Assembly: GCA_023954355.1 (NCBI GenBank)
Contig: JAMLID010000024.1
Location: forward strand, 1-50,437
Direction: 5' to 3'
Source of the DNA: Oligoflexia bacterium
Lineage (GTDB): Bacteria; Bdellovibrionota; UBA1018; CAIPTA01
DNA: 50,437 nt
Shown here one piece after another: positions 16,865 through 24,680 of this stretch (position 1 is its first letter; each line of letters opens with the position of its first letter). The notes beneath the pieces were generated by a model. The model was given only the letters and a program-made list of their open reading frames with translations, did not search any database and was not told where the DNA came from. The translations under genes were made by a program, and so were the position numbers.

Positions 16865-16875
16865 TCTTTAGGGTC

Positions 16876-16904
16876 TATTTATAATTTTAAACATATTGCG
16901 TCAA
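16876..16904 (-). promoter_or_regulatory. Promoter of the exported hypothetical gene
   Basis: Minus strand: TTGACG (16904-16899) and either TAAATA (16881-16876, spacer 17) or TATAAA (16883-16878, spacer 15). The -10 region ends 11 nt before ATG 16864. Confidence 0.5.
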
Positions 16905-16950
16905 TAAGAGAAGTCATTTTCTTTTTGAAAAAAAGCCGCTAAAAAAAGTC

Positions 16951-17643
16951 GTGCTTACGTTTAAAACCCTATATGAAGATTCTTGGATCTTAGTCGTAGA
17001 TAAACCTTCGGGCTTTTACTCGCATTCTCCAGATCAAAAGAAAGAAACACGAAGAATTTCACCCCGTTGGAACGGATTAAGCGTAATGAAAAACAGTACT
17101 GGACTGAAAAATTTAAGTCCCATTCATCGCCTAGACCAAAAAACCTCAGGCTTGTGGATGCTTTGTAAAGGCTCAGAGGAGCGCAGTCTTTTCCAAGATT
17201 TATTTTCTCATCGCCTCATCCAAAAACAATATATCTGCGCCACCAAAGGTATTTTGCCAAAAGCCAGTTTTTCATTTTTTAAATTAGAAGAAAAAGATCA
17301 ATGGGTTTCTGCAAAAACAAGTGTAGACCCTCTATTTTTCTGCTCTTTACCTAAAGTTGAGCTGCCGATTTCCCTTGCGAAAGTTGATTTACTCACAGGA
17401 AAAACACACCAGATACGTAAACAATTTTCAACCGTCAGGCACTTTATTATTAACGATAAAAAGTATGGCGATAAAAAATGGAATCGCAAAATTCATGAGC
17501 TAGGCCTACCTAATACTCTGTACTTAAGGTCATACCAACTATCCTTTGAACACCCCATAAATCGTCAAAAGATAATAATTAAAGCTCCATGGAACCGTCA
17601 TTGGCATAAGCTCTTTGACCTAATTGGATATTGCCCCATTTAG
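16951..17643 (+). CDS. RluA-family RNA pseudouridine synthase
   Basis: 230 residues. YEDSWILVVDKPSGFYSH is the family opening; PIHRLDQKTSGLWML contains the catalytic Asp of HRLD; GKTHQIRKQFS is the conserved RxHQIR-like segment and NDKKYGDKK follows as in RluA enzymes. It has no S4 RNA-binding domain and is shorter than RluC/RluD, like RluA or TruC. Target uridine unknown. Start GTG 16951 without a clear ribosome-binding site. The stop codon overlaps the convergent HD-GYP gene by 4 nt. Confidence 0.85.
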   Translation: MLTFKTLYEDSWILVVDKPSGFYSHSPDQKKETRRISPRWNGLSVMKNSTGLKNLSPIHRLDQKTSGLWMLCKGSEERSLFQDLFSHRLIQKQYICATKGILPKASFSFFKLEEKDQWVSAKTSVDPLFFCSLPKVELPISLAKVDLLTGKTHQIRKQFSTVRHFIINDKKYGDKKWNRKIHELGLPNTLYLRSYQLSFEHPINRQKIIIKAPWNRHWHKLFDLIGYCPI

Positions 17644-18956
17644 AGCTTCATTTTTTCTATAGAAGCAAGGGTCTTTTTAAAATTGCCTTGCGTGTAGGCT
17701 GACTTAGCATAGGATATATAATTTTCTAAACTGAAGCGCTCTCTCTCGACCATAATTCTCAGTGTAATTTCATGGGCAATAATAAAAATTGCCGCTAAAG
17801 GGGCGATAAAATTATGTGATAACCCTCTAGGAAAGCCTGATCCATCAGGTCGCTCATGATGCTGTAATACGATAACATCTACATCTGCAGGTAATTCTTT
17901 AAACGAACGTACCAGCTCGGCCGACTTTGAAGGATGAGTCTTAAATTCTTGCAGCCTTTCATCATCTAAGCTTTTAGCTTCTTCCATTGTTTGCATCTTT
18001 GCAATTTGCGTATCTGTGATTGCTATGTCATGCATGAACGAAGCTAATACTAATTTAGTAAATGTAGACTCTGAGCCCCAGCTCATTTCTTTGGCTAAGC
18101 AACAACTTACATGCGCTAGTACGTTGCTGTGGCTAGAGATATAATTTGTACCACTTGCAATATTTTGGATGATATTAGATAGCCTCGGATGAGTACCAAT
18201 AGCCTTTAACGTTAACTGTACATTCTTTTTGGCTACGTCTTGAACTTCTTCAGTGAATCCTACTTTACTGACAATTTCTTGTAATGTTTCTAGTGTCAGC
18301 TCTATTTCAGTATTCAATACTTTCGGATCATTATCTTTTTTTGCTAATAGCTTTTCTAATTTATCTTTTAATTTAGAAATGAACTCCGAGGTTTCTGTGC
18401 GCTTTAAATATAAAAATTCAATTTTTTTCTGCTCTTGATATTTTAATAAGTCATTGCCATCAAACTCATCACCCTCACGAAACATTTTAATAAACTTGGT
18501 CTTATTTAATCGAATGTAAACATCACCTTTTAAAGGTGAAACCTCTATTAGCAAACTTGTTCGTATAGGACAGAAATCTGAATCATCTCCCGAGAGCCCA
18601 CCAGCAGATAAAAAGTCTCGAAGCGGTTTTTCAATATCTTCAATTAATTTTGTATTATCAATAGAAGCCACACAATTAATCTCGCGCAAGACTTCAGCTT
18701 TTGGTTTTTCTATTGATGGATCATAATAAAATAATACACTAGGGTGCTCACCAGGCCCTTTTAAGTGCTTCACAAACTGTGACTCAGCACCATTATAAGG
18801 AGCAATAATTAGAGAAAAGTCGGTATGATTTTTTAATTCTTGTATGCCATGCAATACGTTATCTGCTTCAATTACGTTTATTGGAAAAGTTGCAGAAATA
18901 TGAAATCCCAATAATTCTTTCAACGGTTTTAAATCAGAAATTAGTAAAATTTTCAT
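17640..18956 (-). CDS. Pseudo-receiver / HD-GYP domain signalling protein
   Basis: 438 residues from ATG 18956 (AGAGGTGAG upstream), starting 5 nt after the upstream phosphatase stop. Residues 1-115 look like a response-regulator receiver, but the phosphoacceptor position reads LIIAPYN (Ala52) instead of Asp, so it is probably not phosphorylated. Residues about 130-195 form a middle domain. The C-terminal half is HD-GYP: MHDIA (His309-Asp310), QHHERPDGSGFPRG (GFP at 374-376). Such domains hydrolyse c-di-GMP; the Bdellovibrio HD-GYP protein Bd1817 is known to lack the GYP tyrosine too. Cotranscribed with the PP2C/cNMP protein. Activity likely but not certain. Confidence 0.82.
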   Translation of the reverse strand: MKILLISDLKPLKELLGFHISATFPINVIEADNVLHGIQELKNHTDFSLIIAPYNGAESQFVKHLKGPGEHPSVLFYYDPSIEKPKAEVLREINCVASIDNTKLIEDIEKPLRDFLSAGGLSGDDSDFCPIRTSLLIEVSPLKGDVYIRLNKTKFIKMFREGDEFDGNDLLKYQEQKKIEFLYLKRTETSEFISKLKDKLEKLLAKKDNDPKVLNTEIELTLETLQEIVSKVGFTEEVQDVAKKNVQLTLKAIGTHPRLSNIIQNIASGTNYISSHSNVLAHVSCCLAKEMSWGSESTFTKLVLASFMHDIAITDTQIAKMQTMEEAKSLDDERLQEFKTHPSKSAELVRSFKELPADVDVIVLQHHERPDGSGFPRGLSHNFIAPLAAIFIIAHEITLRIMVERERFSLENYISYAKSAYTQGNFKKTLASIEKMKL

Positions 18957-18961
18957 ATTAC

Positions 18962-20233
18962 TCACCTCTTCCACTCAAAGGGAACAATTTTAGAATGACT
19001 CTCATTGAGACCCTCTTCTTTAGGCCTCCCAACTAACTGATTAGAAGCCATTCTTAAACGTAGATTCATCTCTTTAGTTACTCCCCAGAGTAACTTAACA
19101 GCCAAACTTGGCTCGGACTTTAAAAGCTTAAAAAGAGCTTCTCTAGGAAAAGCCAATAAATTTGTTTGTGCTTTGGCTATAATCGAAGCGGATCTTGGCT
19201 GTGAGTCAACCATACTCATTTCACCAAATACGTCTCCCTGACCGATCTGACGTATAATTTGATTATTTTTGACGATATTAACCTGGCCAGAGAGAACTAA
19301 CATCATTTCTCCACCCGGATCACCTTCTTTACAAATCGTTGTGCCTGCATCAACTTTAAAAAGATCTGCTATACCAACTACTTTAATTAACTCCTGATAT
19401 GATAAAAACTCAAACGCAGGTACCTTACCTAACATCTTAATTTTTTTTTCTGCCTGTGTATTTTGATCCGAGCTAATAGCTACTTCAGGGCGATACAAAA
19501 TAAAACTATAATCATCTTTTGCTCCACGAACCGCAACACTATCTAATAAAAAATTTTGCATTTCTTGGAATTCATTATTGGTGCTTAAAAGTTTTTGAAC
19601 TTCTTCATCAGATAGACCAAAGAAGACTCCATCAGTAAGCAGAAAAAAATCATCTCCATTTTGAATTTCTATTTCTAAATAATCTACTTTTACTACCTCT
19701 TGATACCCCACTGCTCGTGTTAAGCGTTTTCCATACTGTTGAATTTGCTGAGCTGAGATAGTATCTAGCTTACCGGTTCTACGTATATGGGCTAAGTGTG
19801 TATGGTCGTCAGTAAGCTGATGATTCTCATTCATGCGCCTTAGATAAATACGACCAGAGCCAACATGTGCAATCAACACAAAAGAACCAAGATTCAAAAG
19901 TACGTCTAAGGTTGTGCACATTCCTTGATGTGCTAGGTTTTCTTTAGCATTAATAAAAATTTTAGCGGATAGGTGCTGAATTGCTCTTTCGAGACTTAAC
20001 CGAATTTCTTCTCTTCTTTTTTTATCACTAGACTCTCTTGCTGAAATGATCTCTTGCTTATGTATCTCAAACCAATTCAATAGCTCTTCAGTAGCTAGTC
20101 TACTTGCTACATCACCCCCACCTTTACCACTTAAACCGTCGCAAAGGATAAACAGACCTAGCGTATGGTCATAGAATAGAGCATCTTCATTCTTATCTGC
20201 CGGTCCTTTTGCTGTAATGCCAAGAGATTCCAT
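18962..20233 (-). CDS. PP2C-type Ser/Thr phosphatase fused to a cyclic-nucleotide-binding domain
   Basis: 423 residues. N-terminal PP2C domain (about 1-250) with metal-site residues in NEDALF, CDGLSGKGGGDVAS (Asp32), LLTDGVF (Asp201) and GAKDDYSF (Asp240-241). The C-terminal domain (about 280-395) is a CRP-like cNMP-binding fold with FGEMSMVDSQPRSAS, keeping the phosphate-binding Glu338 and Arg347. This predicts a phosphatase controlled by cAMP or cGMP. Soluble, cytoplasmic. First gene of a two-gene operon with the HD-GYP protein, linking protein phosphorylation, cyclic mononucleotide and c-di-GMP signals. ATG 20233 lies 8 nt after a perfect TATAAT. Confidence 0.9.
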   Translation of the reverse strand: MESLGITAKGPADKNEDALFYDHTLGLFILCDGLSGKGGGDVASRLATEELLNWFEIHKQEIISARESSDKKRREEIRLSLERAIQHLSAKIFINAKENLAHQGMCTTLDVLLNLGSFVLIAHVGSGRIYLRRMNENHQLTDDHTHLAHIRRTGKLDTISAQQIQQYGKRLTRAVGYQEVVKVDYLEIEIQNGDDFFLLTDGVFFGLSDEEVQKLLSTNNEFQEMQNFLLDSVAVRGAKDDYSFILYRPEVAISSDQNTQAEKKIKMLGKVPAFEFLSYQELIKVVGIADLFKVDAGTTICKEGDPGGEMMLVLSGQVNIVKNNQIIRQIGQGDVFGEMSMVDSQPRSASIIAKAQTNLLAFPREALFKLLKSEPSLAVKLLWGVTKEMNLRLRMASNQLVGRPKEEGLNESHSKIVPFEWKR

Positions 20234-20241
20234 ACCTTATC

Positions 20242-20270
20242 ATTATACGCTGGGAGTAGATTCAATCCAA
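20242..20270 (-). promoter_or_regulatory. Promoter of the PP2C-HD-GYP operon
   Basis: Minus strand: TTGGAT (20270-20265), 17-nt spacer, TATAAT (20247-20242). The predicted start site (about 20235) falls within a few bases of ATG 20233, so the transcript would be leaderless or nearly so. Confidence 0.65.
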
Positions 20271-20434
20271 TAAATCCAAACACTTACACGGAATTCGTGA
20301 CTTAAGAAATCGGTTATATGAGAGAATTTCTTTAAAGGAAACGATATAAGAAAAAATTTCTTTTGCATCGCCTATAAAAACTGAATAAAAGTACAAGCTA
20401 GCTTTTTTTGAAGCTGAATTATATTGGGGGATTC

Positions 20435-22852
20435 ATGAGACATTTAAACATTAGTTTTGTTTTATTAGCTACGACCTTAATTTTTGCCTGTGCAAAAAAA
20501 GATGAGCCCGCTGTTAGAAACGTTCGCATCGAACCAAGTACTGTGATTGCTGGTGAGTCTGTAACAGCAACGGTGCAACTTAATAAGTCTGCCTTGCTAT
20601 CTCAAGAATTCTTATACGGAGCGAGCCTACAAGATTCAGTTATTTTTGAAGACGGTGAATCAGAAGATATTTTAGCCATCGCTCTTGGCCATATTCCAGT
20701 TAAGTTTCAAATTTTCCAAAATAAATTGAGAATACTATCTGATGAAAAAATTAATTTTGAATCAGACATGAACCATCCTGAGAAATTGATTCATGAGTTT
20801 CCCATCGTCTCACAAGATAACAATACAATTACTATAACTGTAGATTCAGGATCGCCAGTCCTAGATATGTTTTTGCTCGGCCAAGAACAAGAAAGTCCTT
20901 TTCGAAAATCCTGGATTCGATCAGCTGAAGCTGCAGAAAACGGCAATCTACTTATGATAGAAAGCTCAGTTCTTTTGTTTAACGGAACAAATGCTAAGTT
21001 TTTAGAAACATTAATGCCTAAAAAACGCCTAATCTCTAATGAACAAGATCCTATCTTTGATGATGCCGACCTAGAGCCATTAGCTGAAAATTTTGGCTTT
21101 ATCGATGCAGGCAAGGTTTGGGTTGATCACAAGGAAGAAGGCCGCGTAGAAACAAGAGTAGCCAGTCGCTTTTCTTGGAATAAAAAAGACCCCATTCTTT
21201 GGTATGTGACGAGTAATATTCAAGATGAATACTTAAATGATGTAAAAAATGGTATCGAAGGATGGAATCGCTACTCACAAAAAATGTGGGGAGTAGATAT
21301 TGTGAAATTTGCGGGAAAAGCCCCAGAAGGAACAAAAATAGGAGACCCACGTTTTAATATCGTAGTATGGGATAACATCCAAGATGCAGGTGCCGCCTAT
21401 GAAAGCCAGGGCGCAGAACCAACTACTGGTATACAAAGCCACTCTCTAATTTACTTGCCTTACGCTTGGATCAATATCGGAAAAGAATTTTGGAAACAAG
21501 CCGAAAACTCTGAAGGCCTTTTAGAAGATAAGGCTTTTCTTAAAAAGCAAAAGTTTTTGAATGGAAAAAAAGCTTTTGGCAGACATTTACCTGTTAATTG
21601 CCTACAAAGCGCTCTACCTCTTGTAAGCCTAAGCTCTCGAAAAGATCCTGAGCTTTTTGCCCGAAGCCTATTAAAAGGTGTTTTATTTCATGAAGTAGGT
21701 CATGCCCTAGGACTAGGACATAACTTTAAGGGATCTCTCTCTTTTGACTCAGAAGATAGCTCAAAGCCATTTACAAATTCTATAATGGACTATAACAACT
21801 ATAATGAAGAAGATGCGGCATTCACTTCTCTTGATTCAAGTGCTGGGCCCATTTTTGAATATGATCGTCAGGCACTATCTGTTCTCTATAATAACGCAGA
21901 AGATATCAAAGATTCTGATCCATCACTACCATACTGTTCTGATGAGCAAGCTAATTCTACGAGCGGAGGCGTTGACCCTCTATGTGTACGCTACGATATT
22001 GGCTCTGACCCAACTAAAGAAGCGATCAAGACACTAAAGCTTTTTCAAGAGAAAGATTCTAAATACGGCAAAATGCATTCTTATTATTTAGCAATGAAAA
22101 GTGCATTTCAAACTATCGAAAACTCATCAGAAATTAAAGACGAAAAGGCACTCAAAAAAGCCCTTTCTTCTGCTTTGGGTACAGTGAGAGGCACTATTTC
22201 ATTTTATTTATCCGGCCTAGGCTCAGTGACAATGCAGTCAATGAAAACAATTTACGTTTTTAGAGATGATGTATTACTCGAAGGACAAAACGAAAATGAA
22301 ATGAGAGATCGATCACTGGATTTCATTAGTTTGCTCTGGAGTCTTTCTGAACTACCAGAAAACGCTAAGCAAGGACTAAACGAAGTCGAACTTAGTTTAG
22401 TAAATTGGATAGAAGCTACTCCTTACTTCTCATCGCTAACACCAGAGAAGGCAGAGGCTTTAAAGCAGTCGATGATCAAATCTTGGAAAACAACAATCGA
22501 CAATCATGTAAAATCATTGATGAGCAGAGTTCGAATGCGAGCAATGAGTAGCATTAACTATAGCAGCACAGCACCTATTAGCTTTCATAAGAAAGATGGT
22601 AAAGTATTAGACTTAGAGTCTATGATGATAGAGCTCTTAGCCAATTCTATTTCACCAAAATTCTATGATCTAGATCGGCCAATAACAGAAAGGGCACAAG
22701 CCATAAAATCACTTTCTACGTTTAAAAAAGTTCCTTTCGCTATTGAATTAGCTAAAAAAACCTCAGAGGAGCTTAAACTTGAGATTCAAAATGCAACGGA
22801 TGCCAGAAAGCGTGAAGAACTAAGAGCGCTCTGGACAGCACTTCAGTGGTAA
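20435..22852 (+). CDS. Metzincin-type zinc metallopeptidase lipoprotein
   Basis: 805 residues from ATG 20435. The N-terminus ends in LIFAC (Cys19), a lipoprotein signal. The catalytic site HEVGHALGLGH (His419, Glu420, His423, His429) with a Met-turn SIMDY (Met451) defines a metzincin; the layout resembles large zinc-dependent proteases of the DUF5117/DUF4953 group. Residues 1-250 may be a pro- or beta domain and the C-terminal part is helical. Membrane-anchored, facing periplasm or outside. A GGGGG just before the ATG may serve as ribosome-binding site. Its last codons (TGG TAA) overlap the start of the next gene by 7 nt. Confidence 0.85.
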   Translation: MRHLNISFVLLATTLIFACAKKDEPAVRNVRIEPSTVIAGESVTATVQLNKSALLSQEFLYGASLQDSVIFEDGESEDILAIALGHIPVKFQIFQNKLRILSDEKINFESDMNHPEKLIHEFPIVSQDNNTITITVDSGSPVLDMFLLGQEQESPFRKSWIRSAEAAENGNLLMIESSVLLFNGTNAKFLETLMPKKRLISNEQDPIFDDADLEPLAENFGFIDAGKVWVDHKEEGRVETRVASRFSWNKKDPILWYVTSNIQDEYLNDVKNGIEGWNRYSQKMWGVDIVKFAGKAPEGTKIGDPRFNIVVWDNIQDAGAAYESQGAEPTTGIQSHSLIYLPYAWINIGKEFWKQAENSEGLLEDKAFLKKQKFLNGKKAFGRHLPVNCLQSALPLVSLSSRKDPELFARSLLKGVLFHEVGHALGLGHNFKGSLSFDSEDSSKPFTNSIMDYNNYNEEDAAFTSLDSSAGPIFEYDRQALSVLYNNAEDIKDSDPSLPYCSDEQANSTSGGVDPLCVRYDIGSDPTKEAIKTLKLFQEKDSKYGKMHSYYLAMKSAFQTIENSSEIKDEKALKKALSSALGTVRGTISFYLSGLGSVTMQSMKTIYVFRDDVLLEGQNENEMRDRSLDFISLLWSLSELPENAKQGLNEVELSLVNWIEATPYFSSLTPEKAEALKQSMIKSWKTTIDNHVKSLMSRVRMRAMSSINYSSTAPISFHKKDGKVLDLESMMIELLANSISPKFYDLDRPITERAQAIKSLSTFKKVPFAIELAKKTSEELKLEIQNATDARKREELRALWTALQW

Positions 22853-23487
22853 ACACTCCACTTAAGGCCTTACGTTTATTTTTTGGCAAGCCTAAGCTTT
22901 TTGTCTTAGGCTCACTTCCTGGACTTCTTACTTTCTGCCTATCTTCAGCTCTTTTGTATTGGGCATGGATAAGTTTTCTAGGTGATACAACGCTCTGGCT
23001 TAGTATACCAATAGGAATGCTTTTATTTCTTCTCATTTGGCTTGTTGTAGGAAATATCTCATTACTCCCTTTTGAAGATCCCATCATCGATGAATGCCAA
23101 AGAATCAAATGGTCAGAGGTCAAAATAAAATCTCCTCCTTTTGGTTTAAGACGAATAGGCAGGGAATTTATTTTTTCTCTTTTTCTCATTCTCTTCGCCT
23201 TATTTTCTAGCATTATTAGCTTCATACCAATTATAGGATGGTTTAGCTTTCTTTTGGCAACTTGGTTAAACGCATATAGTTTTTTAGCCACTCTTTATGC
23301 AAGAAAAGAAGAAAGCTTTTCAGGTCGGATAAAATTATTTTTTGCGGATATATTTCACAATACAGCTTTGGGTATTTTTCTAACTATTCTGCTATTTGTT
23401 CCTGTTATAAATGTTTTCTTACTGGGCTATGCGCAAATTTTGGCTACACTTATTTTTTTAGATCGACAACAAGCAAAACTCAGATGA
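22846..23487 (+). CDS. EI24/CysZ-family membrane protein
   Basis: 213 residues with about four long hydrophobic segments and the EI24 pattern: short N-terminal P..ALRLFFGKPKL, PGLL, a central LLPFEDPIIDE loop, then IPIIGWFSFLLATWLNAYSF. CysZ, the best-known relative, mediates sulphate uptake; many relatives have unknown function, and no cysteine-biosynthesis genes are nearby. GTG 22846 lies inside the end of the metzincin gene (7-nt overlap), so the two are probably translationally coupled. Converges on the THUMP methyltransferase with a 20-bp gap. Confidence 0.75.
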   Translation: MVNTPLKALRLFFGKPKLFVLGSLPGLLTFCLSSALLYWAWISFLGDTTLWLSIPIGMLLFLLIWLVVGNISLLPFEDPIIDECQRIKWSEVKIKSPPFGLRRIGREFIFSLFLILFALFSSIISFIPIIGWFSFLLATWLNAYSFLATLYARKEESFSGRIKLFFADIFHNTALGIFLTILLFVPVINVFLLGYAQILATLIFLDRQQAKLR

Positions 23488-23507
23488 TATAGCCCTATAG
23501 TTACAGA

Positions 23508-24647
23508 TTAATATAAGTTATAGGTCAAAAGCCTACATTCAATATTCCCATTCCAAAAAGCAATCCGCTTAGATGTTCTAAGACCAATAGATTTCGCCAA
23601 TAGACTAGAGCCAGTAAAAATACCCATTCTCCAATTTTTCCACTCGTGCTTGGCCTTATCGCCTATTGATTTATACAATCCAACTAACTCTTCTTCGTTT
23701 CCCATTCGATCGCCATAGGGTGGGTTCATTAAAATAACGCCTGGAGAAAAGTCTTCTGGAATTTTAATTTGAGAAACATCTGAGCGCATAAGCCTAGAAA
23801 ATTCTAATGCTCCTGTTATTCTTAGCGCTTTGGTTGTTTGATTTACCGCAGACTGAGAAACATCTGAGCCAAAAAATTGAGGCTTCTCTAATTTAATTTG
23901 CTTTGATTTTGCTTCAGCAATACATGCCTGCCACCTGTCCTTATAAAAGTCAGGCCAATTATAAAAACAAAAGTAATCTTTATTTAAGCCTGGAGCAATA
24001 TTTTGTGCAATCAGCGAGGCTTCGGCAAGAATAGTTCCTGACCCGCAAAAGGGATCTACCAAAGGCGTTTTCGGATCCCACTCAATTGCTTTCAACAAAA
24101 CAGCAGCAAGAGTTTCTCTAAGCGGTGCTTCTGCCTCGGCCGCTCGATAACCTCTTTGATGCAATGGAACACCTGTACCGTCTAAACTAAGTGTGCAGCG
24201 GCCAGCCTCTAGGTGTAATACGATAGAAATTTCTGGTTCTTTTGTGTCTACATCTGGCCGTTTACCTAATTTTTCTCGCAACCGATCAACGATAGCATCT
24301 TTTGCTTTTTGTCTAACGTAATGAGAATTTGATAAAAATTTTGGTAATTTTCCTGTAGATTTCACATCTATAGAAAATGTATACATTTTTTGAAAAAAGG
24401 TTTCCCAACGAAACTTAACTAATTCGTCATACAAGTCTTTATCATTATGGCAATGAAAATTTCTAAGCTGCAGTAACACTCTAGAAGCTAAACGACTCCA
24501 TAAATTTACTTTATAAAAAACGTCTTGCTCGCCAGAAAACCATACTCCACCGCTCGACACATCAACTTCAGTTGCCCCCAAGTCGATAATTTCTTTTTCT
24601 AAATGAGGTTCAAGACCTCTTGCACAAGAAGCAAAATACTTTGACAA
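23508..24647 (-). CDS. THUMP-domain class I RNA methyltransferase (RlmL N-terminal-like)
   Basis: 379 residues from TTG 24647, which has GGAG 6 nt upstream; the first TTG at 24659 lacks one. KYFASCARGLEPHLEKEI is the typical start of the THUMP/RlmL family, followed by the THUMP region, a SAM-binding VDPFCGSGTILAEA and the catalytic MNPPYGDR for N2-methylation of guanine. It corresponds to the N-terminal half of E. coli RlmL (23S m2G2445); the fused RlmK half is absent. Could also act on tRNA (TrmN/Trm14-like), which the sequence alone does not exclude. Confidence 0.88.
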   Translation of the reverse strand: MSKYFASCARGLEPHLEKEIIDLGATEVDVSSGGVWFSGEQDVFYKVNLWSRLASRVLLQLRNFHCHNDKDLYDELVKFRWETFFQKMYTFSIDVKSTGKLPKFLSNSHYVRQKAKDAIVDRLREKLGKRPDVDTKEPEISIVLHLEAGRCTLSLDGTGVPLHQRGYRAAEAEAPLRETLAAVLLKAIEWDPKTPLVDPFCGSGTILAEASLIAQNIAPGLNKDYFCFYNWPDFYKDRWQACIAEAKSKQIKLEKPQFFGSDVSQSAVNQTTKALRITGALEFSRLMRSDVSQIKIPEDFSPGVILMNPPYGDRMGNEEELVGLYKSIGDKAKHEWKNWRMGIFTGSSLLAKSIGLRTSKRIAFWNGNIECRLLTYNLY

Positions 24648-24680
24648 AAAAAACTCCAATTTTTAGTATTACAAATACAT

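Noticed and set aside
20395..20425. AAGCTAGCTT followed by seven T as a terminator
   Set aside because: The palindrome has no loop and the stem is too short; nothing upstream on that strand needs ending.
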